From Phocaeicola faecium (GTDB lineage Bacteria; Bacteroidota; Bacteroidia; Bacteroidales; Bacteroidaceae): DNA of 64,000 nt. The number at the start of each line of letters is the position of its first letter. Positions within the stretch are counted from its first letter, which is position 1. Under the pieces are notes generated by a model that was not told where the DNA came from, made no database searches, and saw only the letters and a program-made list of their open reading frames with translations. Both the position numbers and the translations under genes were made by a program. Shown piece by piece: positions 6,716-15,234 of this stretch. Location: positions 1 through 64,000 of the forward strand of contig NZ_JACSPQ010000053.1 of assembly GCF_014837055.1 (NCBI RefSeq). The letters are read 5' to 3'.

Positions 6716-9700
6716 TGACAACATTTACAAAGGTAATAGATAAGTTCCGCTGTGAAGCATGGTCTGAACGTGACAAAGGTTTCCGTTTTGAACGTCTGAT
6801 GCAGGCTTACCTTAAAACAACCTCCTTGTATGCAGGACGCTTTGAAGAAGTCTGGCTATGGTCAGAGTTCCCTTGCCATGACCAGTTTGGTGGAAAGGAC
6901 ATAGGCATTGATTTGGTGGCAAAAACCTTCGCAGGTGAGTATTGGGCGGTACAATGCAAGTGTTATGCCGATGACAAATACATTACGAAGCCAGATGTAG
7001 ATACCTTTCTTTCCACTTCGGGTAAGACCTTTGAAGTAGATGGTATGGAACACGCTTTTGCCCAGCGGTTGTGGATTTCCACGACCAATAAGTGGAACAG
7101 CGCAGCCGAACTGACAATCAAAAATCAGACACCGCAGGTGACACGCCTCAACTTGATTGACCTTGAAGCGGATGATGTAGATTGGGAAAAATTGGAACAG
7201 GGGTTGTATGGCAAGGCATCCCGTCCTAAGCCTTTTGCTATTATGGAACACCAACAGAAAGCTATCAACCGTGTACACGAATACTTCAAGACCCGTGACC
7301 GGGGCAAACTGATTATGGCGTGTGGCACGGGCAAGACATTTACTTCACTTAAAATAGCCGAAAACGAAACCCAAAGCAATGGTTTCGTTCTTTTCCTCGT
7401 CCCTTCCATTGCTTTGTTGGGGCAGACTTTGCGGGCATGGTCTGCACAGGCTGACATTCCTATTCATGCCGTGTGCATCTGTTCGGACGGGCAAGTATCG
7501 CAACAGAAAATCAAGAATGACGAAGAGGGTGTGAGCGTTATTGACTTGGCTTTGCCTGCCTCTACAAATACTGATTATATCCTTTATCAGCTTGAAGTCA
7601 TCCGACATGAAGGACGCAATGGTATGACTGTCGTGTTCTCCACTTATCAATCTATCGAAGTCATATCACGTGCGCAGCAAGAATTGTTGAAACGCACGAA
7701 AGGTGAATACGGCATTTTCGACCTGATTATCTGTGATGAGGCTCATCGCACTACAGGCATATCGCTTAAAGGAACAGAAGAAAGTGCGTTTATCAAAGTA
7801 CACGACAATGATTTCATTCAGGCGAAACGCCGGCTTTATATGACTGCTACCCCACGTCTTTATACGGATGAGGCACGCAAAAAAGCCGAAGAAAGCGATG
7901 TTGTATTGTGCTCGATGGATGATGTTTCCTTGTATGGTGACGAGATTTATCGCATCGGTTTTGGTGAAGCCGTAGAGAAACAATTGCTTACAGATTATAA
8001 AGTATTGATTCTTGCCGTAGGCGACAAGGATATTACACCCGCCTTACGCGATGTGATTACCAACGAAGACGGCACGATAACCGTAGATGATGCTTCAAAA
8101 TTTGTGGGGTGCATCAATGCTTTGTCTAAAAGGGTATTAGGAGATGAGGGGCTTATTAAGGCGGCAGATCCGTTGCCTATGCGCCGCGCGGTAGCTTTCT
8201 GTTCAACCATCAAAGCCTCAAAAGCAACAGCACGTGTCTTTACCGATTGCAAGTCGGCTTATATGGAAGATGTCAGTGCGGAAGACAAGGCTCAGATGGT
8301 AGACGTTGTAGCTGAACACGTGGATGGTACGATGTCGGCTACAGAACGTGACCAAAAACTGATGTGGCTCAAAGAACAACCTGAAAACGAGATGGAATGC
8401 CGTATGCTGACCAACGCTCGATGTCTGAGCGAAGGCGTGGATGTGCCTTCATTGGATGCCGTTGTTTTCGTTTCACCCAAAAACTCGCAAGTGGATGTAG
8501 TGCAGTCTGTCGGACGTGTAATGCGCCGCAGTCCCGGAAAGAAATACGGTTATATCATTATTCCAGTAGTGATACCAGAAAATGTGGAAGGTGACGAAGT
8601 GCTAAGCAAGCATCCTAATTTCAAAGTAGTGTGGACAGTACTCAATGCTTTGCGTGCCCATGACGACCGTTTTAATGCAGAGGTAAACAAGATAGAACTT
8701 TCCAAGCAAAAACCTAAGCATATCCTTTTTGGAGGCGTGGGCAGTACACACGATGACGATAGTGTGGACAGCAGCCTTGCAGATGCTACGAGGCAAGACA
8801 CCACCAGCGCAGCCATGCAAATGGCACAACAGCTTTCGCTGCAATTCGAAGATTTACAGAATGTTTTCTATGCCAAAATGGTAACCAAAGTAGGTAGTAA
8901 ACGTTACTGGGAACTTTGGGCAAAAGACATCGCTAAAATAGCAGAGGAACACATCGAACGCATCAAAACACTGATTGCAGACGAAGGCAAGCACAAGAAA
9001 GCATTTGAGCAACTGATGCGCGGACTGCGCAAGAATATCAATCCCAACCTTACTGAACAGGAAGTCATTGAAATGCTTTCGCAGCATCTGATTGCCATGC
9101 CTGTATTCGAAGCTCTTTTCGGTAATTACGAGTTTGCTGTTAGCAATCCGGTATCGAAAGCCATGCAAAAGATGCTTGCCTTGCTGGATGATGAAGCCAA
9201 GACGGAAGAAGAAAATGAACGCCTGCAAAAATTCTATGATTACGTGCGGACTACGGTCGGTGACATTACCGATGCCGAAGGTCGCCAACGCTTAATTGTA
9301 GAGCTTTATGATAAATTCTTCAAGGTGGCTTCGCCTAAGACGGTGGAAAAATTGGGCATTGTCTATACGCCTGTGGAAGTAGTAGATTTCATTATCCGTT
9401 CCGTAGGTTATATCATTCAAAAGGAGTTTGGACGTTCGCTTTCAGATGAGAATGTTCATATCCTTGACCCGTTCACGGGTACAGGCACGTTCATTACCCG
9501 CTTGCTTCAAAGTGGACTGATAAGCCGCGAAGCATTGGTGCAGAAGTACCGCAAAGAAATCCATGCCAATGAAATCGTATTGATGGCTTATTACATAGCC
9601 TCTATTAATATCGAGAGCGTATTTCATTCGCTCGTTCCCGAAGAAGAATACCGGGCTTTTGACGGTATTTGTTTGACAGATACGTTCCAATTAGGCGAAA

Positions 9701-11640
9701 AAGATTCTGACGAGAACCTTTATTCCGAACAGTTCCCTACTAACTCCAAACGTGTCATTGCGCAAAAGAAATGCCCGATTACTGTTATTGTGGGTAATCC
9801 TCCTTATTCCATTGGACAAAAGTCTGCCAATGACAATGCACAGAACCAATCTTATCCAAGATTGGAAAAACATATTGAAACGACTTACGTAGCGCAATCG
9901 GAAGCCAATCTGAACAAATCGGCATACGATAGTTATGTGAAGGCTTTTCGTTGGGCTTCTGACCGTTTGAATGAAAAAGAAGGTGGAGTTATCGGTTTTG
10001 TGACTAATGGAGCTTGGCTGGATGCCAATGGGCTGGACGGTATGCGCAAATGCTTTGAGCGTGAATTTTCTTCGATTTATGTGTTCAATTTAAGGGGAAA
10101 TTGTCGTACAAGTGGGGAGCTTAGGCGCAAAGAAGGAGACGGAGTATTTGGATTAGGTTCTCGCACTCCAATAGCTATCACTATTTTGGTGAAAAAACGT
10201 AAAGCTAATAATTTAGAGAAAGCACAAATCTTTTATCACGATATTGGAGATTATTTAAGCAGGGAAGACAAACTGAAAATTATCAGGCAAATGGGTGACA
10301 TCAGCAATCCTGCTATGATGTGGAAATCGGTTGAGCCGAATGAACATGGGGATTGGATTAACCACCGCAACGAGATGTTCAAGCTGTTTATTCCTATTGA
10401 GCCTGAGAAGAAGTTTGCAAAGGGGCAGAAAAGTTTCTTTGAAACGTATTCTGCGGGAATCTTAACCAGTAAGGATGCATGGTTGTATAATTCCTCTAAG
10501 ATATTGTTGGAAAAGAATGTACTTCACATGGTTGATTTTTATAATGAAGAACTTAAAAGATTTAATGAAGCAAGGAAGGTTGATAATAAGATAACTGCAA
10601 AAAGTTTTGTCAATTATGACTCTTCAAATATTATATGGAGTGATTTATTTTTGAATGATATAGAAAAAGGCATTATATATAGGCTTGAGAAATCTACTAT
10701 TTGTGAAAGTTTGTATCGACCTTTTTATAAACAGCACTTGTGTTATGAAAAGCAGTTTATTCAACGTACATATCAACAGCTACGGCTATTTCCTACTCCA
10801 AGTCACAAAAATATTGTAATATGTGTTTCTGGAATTGGTGCAGGAAAAGATTTTTCTCCATTAATAACTAATATAGTACCCAATTATCATACATTAGATA
10901 CAGATCAATGCTTTCCCCTTTACTGGTATGATAGCAGCAACGCTGATGTTACCGACCTATTCAATCAAGGAGCGGAAAAGCCGATGGACAGATATGTGCG
11001 TAAAGACGGAGTAACCGATTGGATATTAAATACAGCCCGCAAGCAATACGGCTATAAAGTGACGAAAGAAGACATCTTCTATTACGTCTACGGACTGCTC
11101 CATTCACCCGACTATCGTGCAGCCTTTGCCACAGACTTGAAAAAGTCTTTGCCTCGTCTGCCATTGGTGGAAAAGGCGGATGACTTTTGGGCATTCAGTA
11201 AAGCCGGACGTGAACTTGTCGACCTGCATCTGAATTATGAAACGATAGAACCTTATCGAAAATGTATTGTTTCGTTTGCACCATTGACAAACAAAGGAGA
11301 CAAGATAAACTATCACGTAGAGAAAATGCGTTTCGGCAAAATTGATAGTAAGGCATCCGACAAGAGCGTCATCTATTACAACAATTCCATTACCATTACC
11401 AGCATTCCTACTGAAGCCTACGAGTATGTGGTCAATGGCAAATCTGCTATCGAGTGGATAATGGAACGCTATGCCATCACCACTGACAAGAAAAGCGGCA
11501 TCACCAACGACCCGAACGACTGGGCACGTGAACATAACGATGAGAAATACATTCTCAACCTCCTGCTCCGGGTCATCAATATATCGGTGCAGACAGTAGA
11601 GATTGTGAAAGGGTTGCCGAAGTTGACGTTTGAAGAATAA
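6712..11640 (+). CDS. Type ISP-like single-chain restriction-modification enzyme (nuclease-helicase-methyltransferase)
   Basis: 1642 residues with the domain order of LlaGI/LlaBIII-type enzymes. An N-terminal Mrr-like nuclease has GGKDIGIDL (Asp63, Asp67) and QCK (81-83). A superfamily 2 translocase follows: Walker A ACGTGKT (203-209), DEAH (342-345), TATPR (from 379) and SVGRVMRR motif VI. A helical coupler leads to an N6-adenine methyltransferase with DPFTGTG (from Asp919) and NPPY (1029-1032). The AT-richer C-terminal part would hold target recognition. Such enzymes methylate one DNA strand and, on unmodified DNA, move along it and cut after converging. Because specificity and modification are on one chain, no separate HsdM/HsdS is needed and none is present. 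All key motifs look intact. Confidence 0.92.
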   Translation: MMTTFTKVIDKFRCEAWSERDKGFRFERLMQAYLKTTSLYAGRFEEVWLWSEFPCHDQFGGKDIGIDLVAKTFAGEYWAVQCKCYADDKYITKPDVDTFLSTSGKTFEVDGMEHAFAQRLWISTTNKWNSAAELTIKNQTPQVTRLNLIDLEADDVDWEKLEQGLYGKASRPKPFAIMEHQQKAINRVHEYFKTRDRGKLIMACGTGKTFTSLKIAENETQSNGFVLFLVPSIALLGQTLRAWSAQADIPIHAVCICSDGQVSQQKIKNDEEGVSVIDLALPASTNTDYILYQLEVIRHEGRNGMTVVFSTYQSIEVISRAQQELLKRTKGEYGIFDLIICDEAHRTTGISLKGTEESAFIKVHDNDFIQAKRRLYMTATPRLYTDEARKKAEESDVVLCSMDDVSLYGDEIYRIGFGEAVEKQLLTDYKVLILAVGDKDITPALRDVITNEDGTITVDDASKFVGCINALSKRVLGDEGLIKAADPLPMRRAVAFCSTIKASKATARVFTDCKSAYMEDVSAEDKAQMVDVVAEHVDGTMSATERDQKLMWLKEQPENEMECRMLTNARCLSEGVDVPSLDAVVFVSPKNSQVDVVQSVGRVMRRSPGKKYGYIIIPVVIPENVEGDEVLSKHPNFKVVWTVLNALRAHDDRFNAEVNKIELSKQKPKHILFGGVGSTHDDDSVDSSLADATRQDTTSAAMQMAQQLSLQFEDLQNVFYAKMVTKVGSKRYWELWAKDIAKIAEEHIERIKTLIADEGKHKKAFEQLMRGLRKNINPNLTEQEVIEMLSQHLIAMPVFEALFGNYEFAVSNPVSKAMQKMLALLDDEAKTEEENERLQKFYDYVRTTVGDITDAEGRQRLIVELYDKFFKVASPKTVEKLGIVYTPVEVVDFIIRSVGYIIQKEFGRSLSDENVHILDPFTGTGTFITRLLQSGLISREALVQKYRKEIHANEIVLMAYYIASINIESVFHSLVPEEEYRAFDGICLTDTFQLGEKDSDENLYSEQFPTNSKRVIAQKKCPITVIVGNPPYSIGQKSANDNAQNQSYPRLEKHIETTYVAQSEANLNKSAYDSYVKAFRWASDRLNEKEGGVIGFVTNGAWLDANGLDGMRKCFEREFSSIYVFNLRGNCRTSGELRRKEGDGVFGLGSRTPIAITILVKKRKANNLEKAQIFYHDIGDYLSREDKLKIIRQMGDISNPAMMWKSVEPNEHGDWINHRNEMFKLFIPIEPEKKFAKGQKSFFETYSAGILTSKDAWLYNSSKILLEKNVLHMVDFYNEELKRFNEARKVDNKITAKSFVNYDSSNIIWSDLFLNDIEKGIIYRLEKSTICESLYRPFYKQHLCYEKQFIQRTYQQLRLFPTPSHKNIVICVSGIGAGKDFSPLITNIVPNYHTLDTDQCFPLYWYDSSNADVTDLFNQGAEKPMDRYVRKDGVTDWILNTARKQYGYKVTKEDIFYYVYGLLHSPDYRAAFATDLKKSLPRLPLVEKADDFWAFSKAGRELVDLHLNYETIEPYRKCIVSFAPLTNKGDKINYHVEKMRFGKIDSKASDKSVIYYNNSITITSIPTEAYEYVVNGKSAIEWIMERYAITTDKKSGITNDPNDWAREHNDEKYILNLLLRVINISVQTVEIVKGLPKLTFEE

Positions 11641-11656
11641 TGATAAGGAAATTATT

Positions 11657-12664
11657 ATGGATAGGATAGATTTTGCAAACATTTTAAACTCAACAATAGC
11701 TCGGGAAAATTGCACACAAAAAGAACTTATAGATAAGACTTTACCTATACATAACGCTATTGCAGAAATGATGCCTGATAGATTGTTCAGATATCGTCAA
11801 TGTAATAAAAATAATATCAATGCCTTTGAGCAAGATTCAATTTATGCAGTAACAGCTGATAGATTTAATGATCCGTACGATACTTTATTACGTTATGATG
11901 TGAAGAGTTTTGAGCAAAACTTTAAATTTTTATCTATCGAGCATGTTTTATTGTTGAAAAATCATATATTAAGCAATGGTTTTCCCCCTTTTATAAAGGC
12001 TACATTCCCTGAAAAATCCCTGCAAATGATTCGTGATAAACTCATCTCTACAGAAAACATAGCAACTTTGATGGAAGAATTAGAAACTAACAGAGAATAT
12101 ACTCTTACATGGATTGCTTTTTTATCCCCTGTTGTTGAAATGATGGTAAAAAGGAATGTAACCTTAGCTTGTTTTTGCGAATCAGTACAAAGTGTAATAA
12201 TGTGGAGCCATTACGCACAAGAGCATCAAGGTTTTGCATTAGAATACAAACCTCGATTATTATTAAACTCACCTATAAAAAAAGTTGCAATGTTTCCTGT
12301 GATTTATGATGAAAAACGCTTTGATGCTTCATCTTATTATTATTATTTATTACTACAATTGTTTGGTATACCTATTGAGAATCCTGACATATTCGCTGAA
12401 TTTAAATGCGTATTACATAAATCTCCTGAATGGGAATATGAAAAAGAGTGGCGTTTGATTGATTCCTCTTCTCGTAATATATTACAGATAGACTATTCTT
12501 GCATACCCTTAAAACCAAATGCTATTTACTATGGTAAGAATATATCTAAAGAAAATAAAGACGAATTGCATGTAATAGCACAGGCAAAAGGAATACAAGA
12601 ATATGATATGTATATAGATAACGCTTCTTCTAAATATGAAATGTTATATCGTCCATTAAACTGA
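11657..12664 (+). CDS. DUF2971 family protein
   Basis: 335 residues from the ATG at 11657, which follows an AAGGA sequence. A TTG nine codons upstream, overlapping the restriction gene, is the alternative. DUF2971 hallmarks are RFNDPYDT (about 69-76), the MWSHYAQEHQGFALEYKP block (from 182) and EWEYEKEWRL (about 262). The family's biochemical function is not established; members are frequent beside defence genes. It begins 16 bp after the restriction enzyme and its codons are AT-rich, so it is probably co-transcribed but was acquired as a separate module. Family assignment is firm, role unknown. Confidence 0.82.
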   Translation: MDRIDFANILNSTIARENCTQKELIDKTLPIHNAIAEMMPDRLFRYRQCNKNNINAFEQDSIYAVTADRFNDPYDTLLRYDVKSFEQNFKFLSIEHVLLLKNHILSNGFPPFIKATFPEKSLQMIRDKLISTENIATLMEELETNREYTLTWIAFLSPVVEMMVKRNVTLACFCESVQSVIMWSHYAQEHQGFALEYKPRLLLNSPIKKVAMFPVIYDEKRFDASSYYYYLLLQLFGIPIENPDIFAEFKCVLHKSPEWEYEKEWRLIDSSSRNILQIDYSCIPLKPNAIYYGKNISKENKDELHVIAQAKGIQEYDMYIDNASSKYEMLYRPLN

Positions 12665-12685
12665 ATTTATAATAGATGTAGCAAT

Positions 12686-14062
12686 ATGCCAACCGAATCC
12701 CAAAACATAGAGTTCAAAGAATCTTGGCGTGACGAATACCAGAAATGGATTTGTGGCTTTGCCAATGCACAAGGCGGAATCCTTTATGTGGGCGTAAAGG
12801 ATAATGGCGAGGTGTGCGGTGTACAGGATGTCAAGAAGTTAATGGAGGACATCCCGAACAAGGTGCGTGACATGATGGGTATCTTGGTGGATGTCAATCT
12901 GAAAGAGAAAGATGGAAAGTCTTATCTGGAAATTGTGACAGAAGCTTATCCTTATCCCATCAGTTTCCGTGGAAAGTATTACCAGCGAAGCGGTGCAACC
13001 AATCAGGAACTAAAAGGGGCTGCACTCGACCGTTTCATGCTTCGCAAGCAGGGAAAAACATGGGATGGTGTGCCAGTACCTTATCTGAAAGCGGAAGACT
13101 TGGATAACGCCACATTCGATTTATTCCGCAAGTATGCCAAACGGAGCGGACGCATGGAGGAAGCGGACTTAATGGACGACAATCACGGATTATTGGAGAA
13201 ACTCCGGCTTTATGAGGGTAGTTACTTGAAACGTGCTGCCGCCTTGTTGTTTCATCCTGACCCGGAACAATATGTGACAGGAGCGTTTGTAAAGGTCGGC
13301 TTCTTCCGCGAAGGCATGGATTTGGTGTATCAAGACGAAGTACATGGTAATCTGTTCCAGCAAATTGTGAAGCTGATGGACTTACTGTGTACCAAATATA
13401 TGAAAGCAATCATTACCTACGAGGGCATCCAACGGATAGAGACATTGCCGATACCTCGTGAGGCTTTGCGTGAGGCGTTATTAAATGCCTGCATCAACAA
13501 AGACTACGCAGAACATTCTCCCATTCAAATCCGTGTGTATGAAAACAAATTGGAGATAATAAATGGTGGAGTATTGCCTGAAGGATGGACGGTGGAAACC
13601 TTATTGTCCTCACATCAAAGTATGCCTTATAACCCAGATATTGCCAACACATTCTTCCGTGCAGGTGAGATTGAGGCATGGGGACGTGGCATTGAGCGCA
13701 TCATCACGGCTTGTAAGAATGACGGATTCTCCACACCGGAGTTCCGCTATGACGCTTCAGGTATATGGACAACTTTTAAGTTTGAGTACCCGGAAAGGGC
13801 AACTATACAGAGCGGCCAGAAAACTACCCAAAAAACTACCCAAAAGACTACCCAAAAGGCCATACAAAACCTAACGGAGCAACAGCAAGCTATACTGTCA
13901 TTCTTAAAAGAACATCCGGAAGCGACCCGAAAAGAAATCAGCGAGAGTCTTTCCGGCATTACAGAGGATGGTGTAAAGTACAATCTTTCTCGCCTTCAAG
14001 AGCTTGGCTTACTGAAACGTATAGGAGGTAGGAAGCAAGGATATTGGCAAATTATAGAATAA
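12686..14062 (+). CDS. Schlafen/AlbA_2-domain ATP-binding protein with winged helix
   Basis: 458 residues. The N-terminal AlbA_2 (Schlafen core-like) domain is IEFKESWRDEYQKWICGFAN then GGILYVGVKDNGEVCGV. A middle region ends in the family's HATPase-like C-terminal block, LREALLNACINKDY, RVYENKLEIINGG and FFRAGEIEAWGRGIERI. A TTQK repeat linker leads to a winged helix (ILSFLKEHPEATRKEISESL, then a recognition region). Proteins of this build are annotated as putative transcriptional regulators and often sit within restriction or abortive-infection loci. It starts 21 bp after the DUF2971 gene. A nuclease role, as in some eukaryotic Schlafens, is only a possibility. Confidence 0.85.
   Translation: MPTESQNIEFKESWRDEYQKWICGFANAQGGILYVGVKDNGEVCGVQDVKKLMEDIPNKVRDMMGILVDVNLKEKDGKSYLEIVTEAYPYPISFRGKYYQRSGATNQELKGAALDRFMLRKQGKTWDGVPVPYLKAEDLDNATFDLFRKYAKRSGRMEEADLMDDNHGLLEKLRLYEGSYLKRAAALLFHPDPEQYVTGAFVKVGFFREGMDLVYQDEVHGNLFQQIVKLMDLLCTKYMKAIITYEGIQRIETLPIPREALREALLNACINKDYAEHSPIQIRVYENKLEIINGGVLPEGWTVETLLSSHQSMPYNPDIANTFFRAGEIEAWGRGIERIITACKNDGFSTPEFRYDASGIWTTFKFEYPERATIQSGQKTTQKTTQKTTQKAIQNLTEQQQAILSFLKEHPEATRKEISESLSGITEDGVKYNLSRLQELGLLKRIGGRKQGYWQIIE
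13823..13858 (+). repeat. Three 12-bp tandem units encoding TTQK
   Basis: ACTACCC recurs at 13823, 13835 and 13847. The 12-bp period equals four codons, so copy-number change would lengthen or shorten the linker before the winged helix without breaking the frame. Confidence 0.8.
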
Positions 14063-14065
14063 AGG

Positions 14066-14233
14066 ATGATGGACGATTGGGAAGAATTTGAAAGTTGGCA
14101 CGAGGATTTGATGGCATGGGAACGCTTTCAAGACGAGCTTGAAAGAATCAAGGGAGAAAATACCAACGATAACTCGCATAAAGAAAAAATTAACAATATA
14201 TCAGACAATCAAACTTTTCCAAATAAACAATAA
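14066..14233 (+). CDS. Small acidic ORF ending the restriction island
   Basis: 55 codons beginning MMDDWEEFESWHEDLMAW, starting 3 bp after the Schlafen-type gene's stop codon and preceded by AAAGGATG, a reasonable ribosome site. The first half is strongly acidic with four tryptophans; the second half is Asn/Lys-rich. No family recognised. Tight spacing suggests co-translation with the upstream gene. Small acidic proteins can mimic DNA or act as inhibitors, but nothing here proves this. It could also be a chance frame. Confidence 0.45.
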   Translation: MMDDWEEFESWHEDLMAWERFQDELERIKGENTNDNSHKEKINNISDNQTFPNKQ

Positions 14234-14396
14234 GAACAGAAATCTTGTTAATTTTGTAACGTTAGGCTCAAAGCACCACAAGTATATAAAGATTAGCTTT
14301 GAAAACTATCTGCACTTCTCCAGCACATTCCAAGGACAATCCGGTATGTCGCACGGAAAGGCAGCTATTAAAGTTTAACATAAAACAGGAAAGGGT

Positions 14397-14957
14397 ATGA
14401 AAAAGATTTTAATTGTATCGGGACATCCCGACTTAAACGACTCATTTGCCAATAAGACGATATTAGAAGAAACAAAGAAATTATTACCGGAGGCTGAATT
14501 CGTATATTTGGATAAATTATATCCGGATTTTCAAATTGATGTGAAAACAGAACAAGAACGATTACTCCGTGCGGATATCATCGTTCTGCAATATCCTATA
14601 TTTTGGTATAGTGCGCCTTCGCTGATGCACCGCTGGATTGAACAGACTTTTACGCATGGGTTTTCTCATGGTACGACAGGCGATAAACTGAGAGGCAAAC
14701 AACTTGTATTATCTTTTACCTCTGGTGCACCTGAAGAAATGTATCGACAGGGTGGTCTGCAATGCTATCCTATTGATGATTTTCTTCCTGCTTACAAGCA
14801 AATGGCGAAGTTATGTGGCCTGCAATGGTGCGATTATATATACAGCGGAGGGCTGTCGTATGCCAGCCGGCATGATGAAACAGAACTGGCACGCATGAAA
14901 GACAAAGCGATTCAACATGCACATTTGCTGGTAGAAAAACTAAAAGGCATGGCATAA
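14397..14957 (+). CDS. Flavodoxin-fold NAD(P)H oxidoreductase (quinone reductase/KefF type)
   Basis: 186 residues covering the whole flavodoxin-like fold of the NAD(P)H dehydrogenase (quinone) family. ILIVSGHPDLNDSFANK binds the FMN phosphate, LQYPIFWYSAPSLMHRWIEQ is the family core, and LVLSFTSGAP is the third flavin loop. Such cytoplasmic enzymes reduce quinones or electrophiles by two electrons. It follows the island by 163 bp and precedes a terminator shared with the convergent tRNA-Gln. Substrate unknown. Confidence 0.88.
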   Translation: MKKILIVSGHPDLNDSFANKTILEETKKLLPEAEFVYLDKLYPDFQIDVKTEQERLLRADIIVLQYPIFWYSAPSLMHRWIEQTFTHGFSHGTTGDKLRGKQLVLSFTSGAPEEMYRQGGLQCYPIDDFLPAYKQMAKLCGLQWCDYIYSGGLSYASRHDETELARMKDKAIQHAHLLVEKLKGMA

Positions 14958-14988
14958 AGGGATTTCAAAATCATAAATGAATACACAA

Positions 14989-15024
14989 AAAAATAGGCTG
15001 TCTCTTTACGAGCAGCCTATTTTT
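14989..15024. terminator. Bidirectional terminator between the oxidoreductase gene and tRNA-Gln
   Basis: Perfect 12-bp arms 14989-15000 / 15013-15024 (AATAGGCTG core) with A-run before and T-run after, so it works in both directions. Confidence 0.9.
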
Positions 15025-15028
15025 TTTG

Positions 15029-15099
15029 TTGGACTACCTGGATTCGAACCAAGACAAACAGAACCAAAACCTGTTGTGCTGCCATTACACCATAGTCCA
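15029..15099 (-). tRNA. tRNA-Gln (UUG)
   Basis: 71-nt cloverleaf on the minus strand: acceptor TGGACTA / TAGTCCA, D-loop GGTGTAATGGCAGCAC, anticodon loop TTTTGGT with UUG, T-arm GGTTCGAATCC. CCA is not encoded. Confidence 0.95.
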
Positions 15100-15129
15100 A
15101 ACTTTTGTTGTTTTCCTTAGAAAACGGTG

Positions 15130-15162
15130 CAAAGATAATCTTTTTCAGTAATATCTTCCAAA
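15130..15162 (-). promoter_or_regulatory. Promoter of tRNA-Gln
   Basis: Minus-strand TTTG (15159-15162), 21 bp, TATCTTTG (15130-15137). Confidence 0.75.
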
Positions 15163-15200
15163 TAAAATTTCACTTTTTTTCATGTTAACTGCATAATACG

Positions 15201-15208
15201 TACCTTTG
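15201..15208 (+). promoter_or_regulatory. -7 box of the tricorn-like protease gene
   Basis: TACCTTTG 26 bp before the ATG at 15235; the -33 region is a T-run rather than a clear TTTG. Confidence 0.65.
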
Positions 15209-15234
15209 CCCCTAAACAAACAATCAGATTTAGT

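Noticed and set aside
11104..11715. 203-codon minus-strand frame opposite the end of the restriction enzyme gene
   Set aside because: Antisense to conserved coding sequence, no recognisable domain or promoter.
14260..14300. Second att site for an element in tRNA-Phe
   Set aside because: Only GCACCAC (7 bp) resembles the tRNA 3' end; there is no integrase in the island, so a tRNA-Phe integration event is not supported.
14139..14378. 79-codon plus-strand frame overlapping the small acidic ORF
   Set aside because: Starts inside the better-placed 14066 frame and has lysine-rich, low-complexity composition without a ribosome site.
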